Below, piece after piece: positions 41,540 through 51,658 of a stretch of DNA of 64,000 nt (position 1 is its first letter; each line of letters opens with the position of its first letter). The stretch comes from Clostridia bacterium (GTDB lineage Bacteria; Bacillota; Limnochordia; DTU080; RSA5). Where the stretch lies: NCBI GenBank assembly GCA_002919235.1, contig PKEX01000006.1, forward strand, positions 1 to 64,000, given 5' to 3'. The notes below the pieces were generated by a model. The model worked only from the letters and a program-made list of their open reading frames with translations. It was not told where the DNA came from and ran no database searches. The position numbers were made by a program, and so were the translations under genes.

Positions 41540-41615
41540 TGGAGCTGGCGATCGGACTCGAACCGATGACCTGCTCATTACGAGTGAGCCGCTCTACCGA
41601 CTGAGCTACGCCAGC
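41540..41615 (-). tRNA. tRNA-Thr(CGT)
   Basis: GCTGGCG pairs with CGCCAGC; anticodon loop CTCGTAA (anticodon CGT, codon ACG); T loop GTTCGAGTC; CCA encoded. Confidence 0.96.
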
Positions 41616-41668
41616 AGAGTTTTCCCGCCGCTCCGGCACCCGCCGGGGCGACGGAGGGCAAAAAGAAA

Positions 41669-41744
41669 TGGAGCGGATGACGGGACTTGAACCCGCGACC
41701 CTCAGCTTGGGAAGCTGATGCTCTACCAACTGAGCTACATCCGC
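41669..41744 (-). tRNA. tRNA-Gly(CCC)
   Basis: GCGGATG pairs with CATCCGC; anticodon loop TTCCCAA (anticodon CCC, codon GGG); T loop GTTCAAGTC; CCA encoded. Co-transcribed with tRNA-Thr. Confidence 0.96.
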
Positions 41745-41772
41745 CCGCGGTCAAGTTCGCTTAGCAAGTCTG

Positions 41773-41802
41773 ATTATAGCCAAGGGGCCGTGCGCAAGTC
41801 AA
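41773..41802 (-). promoter_or_regulatory. Promoter of the tRNA-Gly/Thr unit
   Basis: On the minus strand TTGACT (41802-41797), 18 bp, TATAAT (41778-41773). Confidence 0.88.
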
Positions 41803-41940
41803 GGGCCTTCCGCGACAAACCCAGCTCCGGGCGGAAAGGCTTTCCGTCCGGGAGTGACCTGCGGCCGCATAGCGGCGCCGCCGGGGGAGAGTCTACATAG
41901 GAGAGTGCCACTGGACGAGGGGAGTTGGGCAAGCGGCGCC

Positions 41941-42639
41941 ATGGTCTCAGCGGTGTTCTGGCGGACGATCTTCTTTTACTTCCTGCTGCTGGTGGTGATG
42001 CGGGTCACCGGCAAGCGGGAGATCGGCGGTCTGGCTCCGGTGGACCTGGTGGTCACCATCCTCCTGGCGGAGCTGGCCGCCATCCCCATCCAGGAGCCGG
42101 AACGCCCGGTCTTGATGGGCGCGATTCCCATCGCCACCATCATGCTGCTCCAGCTGGCCCTTTCCGCCCTCAGCCTGCGCAATCGCCGCTGGCGGACGCT
42201 GCTCAACGGCAGCCCGAGCGTGATCATCAAGGACGGGAAGCTGGTGCCGTCGGAGATGAAAAAGATCCGCTACACCGTAGACGACGTCCTGGAGCAGCTG
42301 AGGAGGCAAGGGTACGCCTCCGTCAGCGACGTGGAGGTGGCCGTCATCGAGACCGACGGCAACCTCTCGGTCATTCCCAAGTCGCAGCGGCGGCCGCTCC
42401 AGCCCCGGGACCTCAGCCTGCCCACTGCCTACGAGGGGATGGCCCTGACCATCATCACGGACGGGGAGATCGAATACCAGCACCTGAAGGCGTGCGGCCT
42501 CGACATGACGTGGCTCCAGCGGGAGCTGAAGAAGCGGGGCATCACGGACCACCGGGATGTCTTTTGCGCGATCCTCGACACCGACGGGACCCTGTTTGTC
42601 CAGCGCAAGGAGGATAACCGCTGGTACCTCCAGCCGTGA
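41941..42639 (+). CDS. DUF421 (YetF-like) membrane protein
   Basis: About 232 aa: three N-terminal TM helices (FWRTIFFYFLLLVVMRVTGKREIGG; VDLVVTILLAELAAIPI; PIATIMLLQLALSALSL) then the cytosolic YetF double domain (SPSVIIKDGKLVPSEMKKIRYTVDDVLEQLRRQGYASVSDVEVAVIETDGNLSVIP). YetF-type proteins assist spore or envelope stress functions; exact role unknown. ATG 41941 matches the family N-terminus although its ribosome site (GGGGAG) is about 17 nt away. Confidence 0.92.
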   Translation: MVSAVFWRTIFFYFLLLVVMRVTGKREIGGLAPVDLVVTILLAELAAIPIQEPERPVLMGAIPIATIMLLQLALSALSLRNRRWRTLLNGSPSVIIKDGKLVPSEMKKIRYTVDDVLEQLRRQGYASVSDVEVAVIETDGNLSVIPKSQRRPLQPRDLSLPTAYEGMALTIITDGEIEYQHLKACGLDMTWLQRELKKRGITDHRDVFCAILDTDGTLFVQRKEDNRWYLQP

Positions 42640-42668
42640 GCGGCAGGGATCGAGACGCCCGCGAAACC

Positions 42669-42697
42669 TTGCGCGCCGGCGAGTCCTTTGCTATAAT
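42669..42697 (+). promoter_or_regulatory. Promoter of tRNA-Arg
   Basis: TTGCGC (42669-42674), 17 bp, TATAAT (42692-42697). Confidence 0.8.
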
Positions 42698-42733
42698 GTG
42701 AGCTGTAAGCGAACAGACTTCCTTCACGTGCGT

Positions 42734-42808
<75 letters not shown>

Positions 42809-42966
42809 TTTTTTTGTCGTTTCGCCGCGCGGCGCCGGCGTATGAGCCGGGTGACGCGCGGGAAATCTTGAAAATGCCGCCGCGCGCGGCGCGTGGACGA
42901 GGGCCGCAAAGCCAAGGACGGGCGGCTCTCTTCCTATTTCGCCCGGATTTGCACAGCGCTCCCCTT

Positions 42967-42996
42967 TTGACGGTCGTCCAGCCTCTCTGGTATAAT
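42967..42996 (+). promoter_or_regulatory. Sigma-A promoter of the 57-aa gene
   Basis: TTGACG (42967-42972), 18 bp, perfect TATAAT (42991-42996). Confidence 0.88.
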
Positions 42997-43035
42997 CACC
43001 CCGGCTGCAGCGGCTCGCGGTAAGGGGGGACGCGC

Positions 43036-43209
43036 TTGGCGATCCGGTTGGACCACGGTGTGCCCGAGCCGGTTCGGCGCCGCGAGGACGTGGTGATCGT
43101 ATGGAAAGGCCGGCGCATCGCCAAGCTGGTCTTTCCCTCGGGCAAGGTCGTCGCGTTCGACGAGCCGGTGGAGCCTGGGCCCCAAGAAGGCCAGAGGTCA
43201 TCTTCGTGA
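43036..43209 (+). CDS. Unrecognised 57-aa protein (absent from ORF track)
   Basis: TTG start with AAGGGGGG about 7 nt upstream, its own strong promoter and its own terminator. The product begins MAIRLDHGVPEPVRRRED and contains VVIVWKGRRIAKLVFPSGKVVAF, which looks like a small all-beta barrel (alternating hydrophobic strands, KGRR and PSGK turns), then a polar tail. No known family is recognised. The isolated, fully equipped transcription unit makes expression likely. The gene is below the 60-aa cut-off of the ORF track. Confidence 0.72.
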   Translation: MAIRLDHGVPEPVRRREDVVIVWKGRRIAKLVFPSGKVVAFDEPVEPGPQEGQRSSS

Positions 43210-43225
43210 AGTGTGAAGCCGGTCG

Positions 43226-43253
43226 AGCGCCGTCATGGGGACGGCGCTTTTTT
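43226..43253 (+). terminator. Intrinsic terminator of the 57-aa gene
   Basis: Nine-base stem AGCGCCGTC/GACGGCGCT with a 5-nt loop and a run of six T, 17 bp after the stop codon. Confidence 0.93.
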
Positions 43254-43330
43254 CATTGGCGGAGGCTGCGAAGGGATGGGACGCGGCCACCTCGAAAGTG
43301 CCTTTATCGACCGGTAGGAGGCCTTAGATC

Positions 43331-44476
43331 TTGAAGGTCGTCATCGCGCCCGATTCGTTCAAGGGAAGCCTTCCGGCCAAGGAGGTCGCGGCGGCCATCG
43401 CCGCCGGCGTCCGCAAGGTATGGCCCGATGCCCGCATCGACTGCGTCCCGCTGGCCGACGGCGGGGAGGGAACGGTGGAGGCCCTGGTCGAGGCCACCGG
43501 CGGCCGCTTCGTCCAGGCCCGGGTGACGGGACCGCTGGGAGAGCCGGTGGAGGCCGTCTACGGGCTCTTGGGAGACGGCGAGACCGCGGTGATCGAGATG
43601 GCGGCGGCCTCGGGATTGCCGCTGGTCCCGCCGGACCGGCGGGATCCGGCCCGGGCGACGACCCGGGGCACCGGCGAGCTGATCCGGGCCGCGCTGGACC
43701 AGGGATGCCGCAGGCTGATCATCGGGATCGGCGGCAGCGCCACCAACGACGGCGGCGCCGGCATGGCGCAGGCGCTGGGCGTGTCGTTCAGGGACCGGCA
43801 CGGCCGGGAACTGCCTCCGGGGGGCCTGGCGCTGCGGGAGCTTGAGACCATCGACCTTTCGGGACTCGATCCCCGCATCCGGGAAACGGAGATCGTGGCC
43901 GCGTGCGACGTGGACAACCCTCTTTACGGCCCCCGGGGCGCCAGCGCCGTGTACGGCCCTCAAAAAGGGGCCACGCCCGAACTGGTGGAGGCACTGGACC
44001 AGGCGCTGCGCCGCTACGCGGAGGTGCTCTATAGGGATCTGGGCATCGACGTTCAGGCGATCCCGGGCTCCGGAGCGGCAGGGGGCCTGGGGGCCGGACT
44101 GGTGGCCCTGCTGGGGGCCCAGTTGAAACCCGGGATCGAGCTGGTCCTGGAGGCCCTGGACTTTCGCCGCCGGCTGGAGGGGGCCGACCTGGTCATCGCC
44201 GCGGAAGGGGGCGTCGACCGCCAGACGGCGTTTGGGAAAGCCCCCAGCGGCGTCTTGAAGGAGGCGGCCCGCCAGGGCATCCCGGTGGTGGTGGTCGGCG
44301 GCAGCCTCTCGGACGACGCGGTCCAGCTCTACGATCACGGTTTCGCCGCGCTGGTGAGCTGCACGCCCCGGCCCATGCCGCTGGAAGAAGCCGTCGCCCG
44401 CACCCCAGCGTCGCTGGTCCAGGCGGGTGAAACCATCGCCCGCCTGGTCCAGGTCGGGCGGGAGATGTCGAGGTAA
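43331..44476 (+). CDS. Glycerate 2-kinase (GlxK/GarK family)
   Basis: This 381-aa protein of the class I glycerate kinase family phosphorylates D-glycerate. Signatures: VIAPDSFKGSLPAKEVAAAIAAG, CVPLADGGEGTVEAL, IGIGGSATNDGGAGMAQALG, PGSGAAGGLGAGLVALLGA and EGGVDRQTAFGKAPSGV. TTG start with AGGAGG 9 nt upstream. It is 17 nt before folD and probably co-transcribed, which could link serine/glycerate and one-carbon metabolism. Confidence 0.95.
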   Translation: MKVVIAPDSFKGSLPAKEVAAAIAAGVRKVWPDARIDCVPLADGGEGTVEALVEATGGRFVQARVTGPLGEPVEAVYGLLGDGETAVIEMAAASGLPLVPPDRRDPARATTRGTGELIRAALDQGCRRLIIGIGGSATNDGGAGMAQALGVSFRDRHGRELPPGGLALRELETIDLSGLDPRIRETEIVAACDVDNPLYGPRGASAVYGPQKGATPELVEALDQALRRYAEVLYRDLGIDVQAIPGSGAAGGLGAGLVALLGAQLKPGIELVLEALDFRRRLEGADLVIAAEGGVDRQTAFGKAPSGVLKEAARQGIPVVVVGGSLSDDAVQLYDHGFAALVSCTPRPMPLEEAVARTPASLVQAGETIARLVQVGREMSR

Positions 44477-44493
44477 GGAGGTTCATCTCGCCC

Positions 44494-45360
44494 ATGGCAT
44501 GCCGAATCATCGACGGGAAAGCCATCGCCGCCGAGATTACGCAAGAGCTGAAAGGGAAGGTGGCGGAGTTCACCAGGAGGTACGGCTCGCCCCCGCTCCT
44601 CTCGGTGGTGCTGGTCGGCGACGACCCCGCGTCCCACGTGTACGTGCGGAGGAAGGAGCGGGCTTGTGGGGAGGTGGGGATCGGGTTTGAGCGGCACCAT
44701 CTCCCCGCCGGGACGTCCCAAGCCGAGCTCGTGGAACTGGTCCGCCGCCTCGGCCGGCGAAGCGACGTCGACGGCATCCTGGTCCAGCTTCCCCTCCCGG
44801 ACTCCATCTCGGAGCAGGCGATTTTGGCCGAGGTCGATCCCGCCAAGGACGTGGACGGGTTTCATCCGGTCAACGCCGGGCTCCTCTTCACCGGGGGAAA
44901 AGGCATCGTTCCCGGAACACCCCGGGGCATCCTCGAGCTCATCCGGAGGACGGGCATCGAGCTCCAAGGAAAGGAAGCCGTCGTCGTCGGGCGCAGCAAT
45001 ATCGTGGGCAAGCCCACCGCCATGCTGTTGCTGCAGGAGAACGCCACCGTCACCCTGGCTCATTCCCGGACCCGCGATCTCGCGGCGGTCTGCCGCCGTG
45101 CCGACGTGCTGGTGGTGGCGGCCGGCCGGCCGCGCCTCATCACCGCGGAGCACGTAAAGCCCGGCGCCGTGGTGATTGACGTCGGGGTCAACCGGATGCC
45201 CGACGGGAGCCTTGCCGGCGACGTGGATTTCGAGAGCGTGAAAGAGGTGGCAGGTTACCTCACGCCGGTGCCGGGCGGGGTCGGGCCGATGACCATCGCC
45301 ATGCTCCTCTCCAACACCCTGGAAGCGGCGGCCGCCCGCCGGGAGGCCGCTGGCTCATAG
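44494..45360 (+). CDS. folD: Methylene-tetrahydrofolate dehydrogenase/cyclohydrolase FolD
   Basis: This 288-aa bifunctional enzyme has VGDDPASHVYVRRKERACGEVGI with the catalytic Lys in YVRRKE, VDGILVQLPLPDSI, DVDGFHPVNAGLL, VVVGRSNIVGKPTAMLLL and PVPGGVGPMTIAML. Complete length. Its stop overlaps the stop of a convergent gene by 6 bp. AGGAGG lies about 12 nt upstream of the ATG. Confidence 0.97.
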   Translation: MACRIIDGKAIAAEITQELKGKVAEFTRRYGSPPLLSVVLVGDDPASHVYVRRKERACGEVGIGFERHHLPAGTSQAELVELVRRLGRRSDVDGILVQLPLPDSISEQAILAEVDPAKDVDGFHPVNAGLLFTGGKGIVPGTPRGILELIRRTGIELQGKEAVVVGRSNIVGKPTAMLLLQENATVTLAHSRTRDLAAVCRRADVLVVAAGRPRLITAEHVKPGAVVIDVGVNRMPDGSLAGDVDFESVKEVAGYLTPVPGGVGPMTIAMLLSNTLEAAAARREAAGS

Positions 45361-46278
45361 GCCTTGAGGCGCCACGAACTCGATGACCACGGGCCAGTGG
45401 TCCGAGGCGTCTGACGGCACCACCTCGGCCGCGGCCAGCAGCGGCAAGAGGGCGGTGTGGACAAAGGCGTAGTCGATGCGGCTCTGCGGCGACGGGGCGG
45501 GGAAGGTGGAGCCGTCTCCCTCGCCGGCGGCGACGTGAGCGTCGTGCCATGGGGCCTCCCAGAGAAACGGGGCGTCGTGCGCTAGGCGTTCCGGGGGAGA
45601 GTTGAAATCGCCCAGGATCACCGTGGGGTAGGGCGACGCGGCCACCAGCTCGGCCAGAGCGTTGAGCTGCAAGACCCGCTCGCGGCCGTCGACGCTGAGG
45701 TGGGTGCCGTAGAGCCTCACCGTGGTTCCCCAGATCTGAACATCGATCCACAAGACGTTGCGGGGCTCGTTTCTGCCCAGCCGCGGCAGGTAGGCGGCGC
45801 CGGCTCCGGCGATGGGCAGCCGCGAGAGAAAGAGGTTTCCATAGCGCGCAGTAGTCCCCGGAGAGGTGTGAAGGAGCGACCGCGTGGTCAGCGCGGGGGC
45901 GAAATGGACGTAGGGCATGTCCAGCGAGCGGGCAAGGTAGGCCACCTGGTCAATGAAACCGCTCCTGCGCCAGTGCTGGTCCACCTCGGAGAGGAACACG
46001 ACGTCGGCGGCCAGCCGGGAGAGGGTTTCCACCGCCCGGTCCAAGTCGACGCGGCCCTGGACCGGGCGGCCGTGGCGGATGTTGAACGCGGCCAGGCGCA
46101 GGCGCCGGGCGGGAGCGGCGGCCTCTGGGCCGCTTTGGACGGTGGGACCGGCGGCGCCGGGGCCATCGGCCTCCAAGCGGACGGCGGCCCATCCGGCCAG
46201 CGCGACGGCGGATACCAGGATGAGTCCCATCACCTGTGCCAGCGGAAGGCCCGCGGCGAGTCGAAGCGCAGGTTTCAT
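45355..46278 (-). CDS. Membrane-anchored endonuclease/exonuclease/phosphatase-family protein
   Basis: About 307 aa with one N-terminal TM helix (LAQVMGLILVSAVALAGWAAV). The EEP fold follows: AAFNIRHGRPVQGRVDLDRAV, DVVFLSEVDQHW, LYGTHLSVDGRERVLQLNAL, TVILGDFNSPPE, and the catalytic His in DASDHWPVVIEF. Likely a phosphodiesterase acting outside the cytoplasm; substrate unknown. ATG 46278 replaces the track start 26 codons upstream. Confidence 0.88.
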   Translation of the reverse strand: MKPALRLAAGLPLAQVMGLILVSAVALAGWAAVRLEADGPGAAGPTVQSGPEAAAPARRLRLAAFNIRHGRPVQGRVDLDRAVETLSRLAADVVFLSEVDQHWRRSGFIDQVAYLARSLDMPYVHFAPALTTRSLLHTSPGTTARYGNLFLSRLPIAGAGAAYLPRLGRNEPRNVLWIDVQIWGTTVRLYGTHLSVDGRERVLQLNALAELVAASPYPTVILGDFNSPPERLAHDAPFLWEAPWHDAHVAAGEGDGSTFPAPSPQSRIDYAFVHTALLPLLAAAEVVPSDASDHWPVVIEFVAPQGL

Positions 46279-46417
46279 ACCACGGCTCCAGCTGCGGCGA
46301 AGTGGCGGATCGACACCTTGAGGTTCGGCCGGAGCCGAGCCTTCCCCTCTTGGCAAGTGGTGCCGGAGCCGGGCATAGCGTTACCCCGGGCGCCGCGAGG
46401 GGGAGGTCGTGTCCGCC

Positions 46418-46624
46418 ATGGTCTGGCTGCTGACGGCGAGCCTCGCCGTGCTGCTGGTCTCCAATCTGTGGCTGCTGCGGGAAGTGGAGCGCCTCAGCGC
46501 CCGGTTCGAGGCATGCCAGAAGGAAGTGCTGGCCCTGGAGGCCCGGGTGGTACGGCTTACGGCGCTGGTGGATCTTCTTCACCATCCGCCGACGGACCCA
46601 GATGGCGCTGCAGGCGCCGGATGA
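46418..46624 (+). CDS. Small bitopic membrane protein with coiled coil
   Basis: About 68 aa: one TM helix (VWLLTASLAVLLVSNLWLL) then a heptad-like helix (EVERLSARFEACQKEVLALEARVVRLTALVDLL). GTG 46409 and ATG 46418 are both possible after GGGGGAGG. No family recognised; overlaps the 3' end of the convergent gene by 68 bp. Confidence 0.55.
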   Translation: MVWLLTASLAVLLVSNLWLLREVERLSARFEACQKEVLALEARVVRLTALVDLLHHPPTDPDGAAGAG

Positions 46625-47318
46625 ACGCCCGGCTGAGCTCTTGGTCTTCCGCAGCGCTGAGCAGCGCGGGGACAGCCGCCGTCAAAGGGACGGCCCACGG
46701 CGGGGGCTCCGAGAGAGGGAGATAGAACCGGGGCTCCTCGCCGTCGCCGATGGGAGCCAGCAGCCCCGTGCGGGCCAGCCGTTCGGCGTCGCCTTGGGGG
46801 AGCACCAGCACATGAGGGAGCTCGCCGGCCAGCAGCGCGGCGCTCAGGGCGGCCGGCAGGTCCGGCTGGAACGTGACGACCGCCTCCCGTCCGTCGCGCA
46901 GCATCTCCGCTGCCAGGCGCGAGAGCGCGGCGCCTTCCGCCGGGCCGGCCGTGTGCCACACGTGGAAGGGCCGTGCCGGCGGCCCGCCCGAGACCGCGGC
47001 GTCTCCGGAAGGTCCCAGAAGGCGCGCCGCGGCGTAGAGCGCCGCGGAGAGAAGGATCGCGCCCGCGGCCAGGAGCGTGCGGCGGCGGGGCGGCGCCGGG
47101 CGCTCCTGGGCCGTGTCCGTATCCACCCGCTTGGCCTTTTGCGACGCGAGGATCCACGGATGGGTGCCGGCCTCGGCCGGCAGCCGTCTGGTCGCCTCCT
47201 TTAGGAGGCGGGCCTCGCGCTTTGCCCGGGCGTAGCTCCTTTGCGCCTCGCGAAACCTTTCGAAATCGGAAAGGGGCCGGCGGCCCTCCCCGGGCCTGCC
47301 TTGCGCTTTGTTGGGCAT
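46557..47318 (-). CDS. Membrane-anchored, solute-binding-like protein
   Basis: About 253 aa. A charged cytosolic N-terminus (SDFERFREAQRSYARAKREARLLKEATRR), one TM helix (TLLAAGAILLSAALYAAARLL), then an external domain with FHVWHTAGPAEGAALSRLAAEML and ALLAGELPHVLVLPQGDAERLARTGLLAPI. These resemble the first lobe of ABC sugar-binding proteins (VWHtwggxE and DV motifs), but only about 150 residues are present. ATG 47318 has GGAGG 6 nt upstream; the track start is 66 codons early. May be a sensor or relic of a binding protein. Confidence 0.6.
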   Translation of the reverse strand: MPNKAQGRPGEGRRPLSDFERFREAQRSYARAKREARLLKEATRRLPAEAGTHPWILASQKAKRVDTDTAQERPAPPRRRTLLAAGAILLSAALYAAARLLGPSGDAAVSGGPPARPFHVWHTAGPAEGAALSRLAAEMLRDGREAVVTFQPDLPAALSAALLAGELPHVLVLPQGDAERLARTGLLAPIGDGEEPRFYLPLSEPPPWAVPLTAAVPALLSAAEDQELSRAFIRRLQRHLGPSADGEEDPPAP

Positions 47319-47497
47319 CGTCGACCTCCGGCGGTGCGAATGGGGTACTGGACCCGTCTTTCGCAGGGTAGTATCCCGAGGCCGTGGTCTTTTCAGCCTC
47401 CCGGATGCGAGGAAATCGCAAAAGCGCGTGTAGCCGGGGCTAGGACGACCTGTTATAATCAATGACAGCAATCGCGGTGGTGAGGAGGAGAAGACCG

Positions 47498-48382
47498 GTG
47501 GAGGAGAAGGCGACATCTCGCGTCAAGGCGGGACTGGCTGAGTCGCTCAAGGGCGGCGTCATCATGGACGTGACCACGCCGGAGCAGGCCAAGATCGCGG
47601 AGGACGCCGGAGCGGTGGCGGTCATGGCTCTCGAGCGGGTTCCGGCGGACATCCGGGCCGCCGGCGGCGTGGCCCGCATGGCCGATCCCGAAGTGATCAT
47701 CCGGATCCGGGAGGCCGTCAGCATCCCGGTGATGGCCAAGGCCCGGATCGGTCACTTCGTCGAGGCCCAGATCCTCGAGGCGCTGGGCGTCGACTTCATC
47801 GACGAGAGCGAAGTGCTCACCCCGGCGGACGACAAGTATCACATCGACAAGCACGCGTTCAAGGTGCCTTTCGTCTGTGGCGCCCGCAACCTGGGCGAAG
47901 CGCTGCGGCGCATCGGCGAGGGCGCGGCGATGATCCGCACCAAGGGCGAAGCGGGCACCGGGGACATCATCGAGGCCGTGAGGCACCTGCGCCAGGTGAA
48001 CGAGGATATCCGGCGGGTGCAAAGCGCCGGCGAAGAGGAGCTGATGGCCCTCGCCAAGGAGCTGGGCGCCCCTTATGAGCTGGTGCGCTACGTGCACCAG
48101 CACGGCAAGCTCCCGGTTCCCAACTTTGCCGCCGGCGGCGTGGCTACGCCCGCGGACGCCGCCTTGATGATGCAGCTCGGGGCGGAAGGTGTCTTCGTCG
48201 GTTCGGGGATCTTCAAGTCGGACAACCCCGCCGCGAGGGCCAGAGCCATCGTCGAAGCCGTGGCCCACTACAACGATCCTGAAGTCCTCGCCCGGGTGTC
48301 GCGGGGCATCGGCGAAGCGATGCGAGGCGTTTACGTGGGCCAGATGCGCGAGGAGGAAAGGCTGGCCCAGCGCGGCTGGTAA
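47498..48382 (+). CDS. pdxS: Pyridoxal 5'-phosphate synthase PdxS
   Basis: This 294-aa TIM barrel makes PLP from ribose 5-phosphate, glyceraldehyde 3-phosphate and ammonia. Signatures: [69 protein letters not shown] and [38 protein letters not shown] with the catalytic lysines. GTG 47498 has GAGGAGGAG 7 nt upstream; TATAAT at 47454 marks a likely promoter. The glutaminase partner pdxT is not adjacent. Confidence 0.97.
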   Translation: MEEKATSRVKAGLAESLKGGVIMDVTTPEQAKIAEDAGAVAVMALERVPADIRAAGGVARMADPEVIIRIREAVSIPVMAKARIGHFVEAQILEALGVDFIDESEVLTPADDKYHIDKHAFKVPFVCGARNLGEALRRIGEGAAMIRTKGEAGTGDIIEAVRHLRQVNEDIRRVQSAGEEELMALAKELGAPYELVRYVHQHGKLPVPNFAAGGVATPADAALMMQLGAEGVFVGSGIFKSDNPAARARAIVEAVAHYNDPEVLARVSRGIGEAMRGVYVGQMREEERLAQRGW

Positions 48383-48489
48383 GGACGGCTCGCGCATGCG
48401 CCGGCGCCTCGCGGCTACACTACCTTCCGGCAGCAGCGGTGAGCCGGCAGGTGGCTTCCCGCCGGCAGCCGGGATGGGGGTAGTGGGCC

Positions 48490-49596
<1,107 letters not shown>

Positions 49597-49682
49597 CGGA
49601 CCAGCGGTTCACGTTCCCGCCACGCTGAGCGGAGGTCCGGGGCCAGCGCCCCAGCCCGGCTGGAGGCTTCTTTCCCGTGTGA

Positions 49683-49712
49683 TATAATGGTCGTTAATGA
49701 AAGCGTTCACAA
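49683..49712 (+). promoter_or_regulatory. rex promoter -10 and predicted Rex operator
   Basis: TATAAT lies at 49683-49688; the -35 is weak. Immediately downstream, 49695-49712 reads TAATGAA-AGCG-TTCACAA, whose reverse complement TTGTGAA-CGCT-TTCATTA matches the Rex consensus TTGTGAAnnnnTTCACAA with two mismatches. Autoregulation by Rex is inferred. Confidence 0.8.
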
Positions 49713-49733
49713 GCCCGGATCGGAGGTGGCTGG

Positions 49734-50375
49734 ATGCGCTGGAAGAAGATCTCCGATGCCGTCGTTCGGCGCCTGCCCTTATACTTAAGGGTCCTGGAGG
49801 AAGTGAGCCGGGACGAAGGGCGCAAGCTCATGTCCTCCCAGGAACTTGGCGAACGGGCGGGTGTCAGTCCAGCGCTGGTTCGCAAAGATCTGGCGTGGTT
49901 CGGCGAATTCGGCAAACAGGGCGTCGGCTACGAGGTGTCGTATTTGAAGGATGAACTGCGCCGGATCCTCAACCTCGACCGGCAGATCCGGGTGGCGCTC
50001 ATAGGGGTCGGCAGCCTGGGGCAGGCGCTGACCCGCTACAACCGCAACCGCGTCCGGCAGGACGACAGTTTCAACATCGAGATCGTCGCGCTTTTTGACA
50101 ACGATCCAGAGAAATTTGGAATGGAAGTTGACGGGATCACCATTCACCCGTTTTCCGAGTTCGAGGAGAAGACGAGAGCGCTCGATGTGCGCATGGCCAT
50201 CGTCACGGTCCCGGCCGACCAGGCACAGATGGTGGCGGACGCGGCGGTGGCGGCGGGCATCCGCGCCATCCTCAATTTCGCGCCGGTAAAACTGGTGGTC
50301 CCCGAGGGCGTTCGAGTCGCCAATGCCGATCTCAGCTTGGAGCTCCAGCGGCTCGCGTACTACCTCGACGACTGA
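49734..50375 (+). CDS. rex: Redox-sensing repressor Rex
   Basis: This 213-aa NADH/NAD+-responsive dimeric repressor has the N-terminal winged helix (ISDAVVRRLPLYLRVLEEV; SSQELGERAGVSPALVRKDLAWFGEFGKQGVGY), the Rossmann motif GVGSLGQAL, and the C-terminal helix ending LQRLAYYLDD. The ATG gives the family N-terminus. It heads a region of quinone, Tat and haem genes on the same strand. Confidence 0.97.
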   Translation: MRWKKISDAVVRRLPLYLRVLEEVSRDEGRKLMSSQELGERAGVSPALVRKDLAWFGEFGKQGVGYEVSYLKDELRRILNLDRQIRVALIGVGSLGQALTRYNRNRVRQDDSFNIEIVALFDNDPEKFGMEVDGITIHPFSEFEEKTRALDVRMAIVTVPADQAQMVADAAVAAGIRAILNFAPVKLVVPEGVRVANADLSLELQRLAYYLDD

Positions 50376-50408
50376 CGGGACGGGGCCCGGCGGAGGGGCG
50401 AGAAAGCC

Positions 50409-51386
50409 GTGAAACTTGCGCAAGAGCTTTTTTCATTGATTGGGGAAGCGCTGGTGGAAGTGGAAGCGGGCCTGCGAGCCGCGTTGGACGACGCGTCTCC
50501 CCACGCCCGTGAGGTGCTCATGCACCTGGCCGAAAGCGGGGGCAAGAGGGTCCGGCCCGTGCTCTCGCTGCTCTCCGCGGCCAGCCTGCGCGGCGAACCG
50601 GAGCCGGCGATCCCGGTGGCCGTCGCCGCCGAAATGATCCACATGGCCACTCTGGTGCACGACGACGTCATCGACCGGGCGGAGACCCGCCGCGGCCGCA
50701 AGACCGTGAACCAGATCTGGGGCAACCACGTCAGCGTCCTCGCGGGCGATGCCCTTCTGGCCAAGGCCTTGATCATCCTGGTGGAGCGCACCTCCGGCGA
50801 GATCGTCCGGATCATGTCCGACATGATCTACCGGATGTGCGAGGGAGAGATCGCCCAGCACGCTTCGCAGCACGACATGTATCAAGAGGAACAGGAATAC
50901 TTCGACCGGATTGAGAAAAAGACGGCGCTCTTCTTCGCCGCGTGCTGCAAGGCGGGCGCCCTGATGGGAGGGGCCAGCGCCGAGCAGGCGGAGGCGCTCT
51001 GGCGGTACGGGCGGCACCTGGGCATGGCGTTTCAGGTGGTCGACGATCTGCTGGACGTGAGCGCCGAGGCGCAGGTGGTCGGCAAGCCGGTGGGCAACGA
51101 TTTGCGTTCCGGGATTCTCACCCTTCCCGTGCTGCACACGCTCCGGGCCGAAGGGTACCGGGGCGAGGCGGCGGCGCTCATCGGAAAAGGCGAGGCGATT
51201 ACCGGGCCGGAGATCCAGCGGGTGCTGGAACTGGTACGCACCCGGGGGTCGGTGGAGTACGCCTTCGACGTAGCCAGGCGGTTCACCGAACAGGCGAAGG
51301 AAGCCCTTTCGGATTTTGAGGGGAGCGGCGACGTCAAGGAGATGCTCCTCCAGATCGCGGACGGCGTTCTGAACCGCTCGTTCTGA
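50409..51386 (+). CDS. Polyprenyl (heptaprenyl/octaprenyl-type) diphosphate synthase
   Basis: This 325-aa trans-isoprenyl diphosphate synthase has first Asp-rich motif [15 protein letters not shown], second motif [11 protein letters not shown] and GGKRVRP. The residues before the first motif are small/medium (EMIHMATL), typical of long-chain synthases that make the menaquinone side chain. GTG start 33 nt after rex. Confidence 0.93.
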   Translation: MKLAQELFSLIGEALVEVEAGLRAALDDASPHAREVLMHLAESGGKRVRPVLSLLSAASLRGEPEPAIPVAVAAEMIHMATLVHDDVIDRAETRRGRKTVNQIWGNHVSVLAGDALLAKALIILVERTSGEIVRIMSDMIYRMCEGEIAQHASQHDMYQEEQEYFDRIEKKTALFFAACCKAGALMGGASAEQAEALWRYGRHLGMAFQVVDDLLDVSAEAQVVGKPVGNDLRSGILTLPVLHTLRAEGYRGEAAALIGKGEAITGPEIQRVLELVRTRGSVEYAFDVARRFTEQAKEALSDFEGSGDVKEMLLQIADGVLNRSF

Positions 51387-51439
51387 CCGGCCGCCGGAGC
51401 GGGCCGCCGGTCGCGGGCGGGTTGAAAGGAGTAGAGCGC

Positions 51440-51658
51440 GTGTTTGGAAACATCGGCGCGGCCGAGCTCATCATCATCTTGGTGCTGGCCCTGATCATCT
51501 TCGGGCCGGGAAAGCTCCCGGAGGTGGGCAAAGCCATCGGCCGCAGCATCCGCGAGTTTAAGCGGGCCCAGAGCGGGCTCGAGGACGATGAGAATGGAAC
51601 GGGAGGCGCAAAAAGCCCCTCTGAGGACAAGTCCGGCGCCGGAAAATCCGGTGAGTGA
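51440..51658 (+). CDS. tatA: Sec-independent translocase subunit TatA
   Basis: A 72-aa protein with TM helix [37 protein letters not shown], including the hinge FGPGKLPE and the amphipathic helix of TatA/E. GTG 51440 has AAAGGAG 9 nt upstream. The end overlaps the first tatC. Confidence 0.95.
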   Translation: MFGNIGAAELIIILVLALIIFGPGKLPEVGKAIGRSIREFKRAQSGLEDDENGTGGAKSPSEDKSGAGKSGE

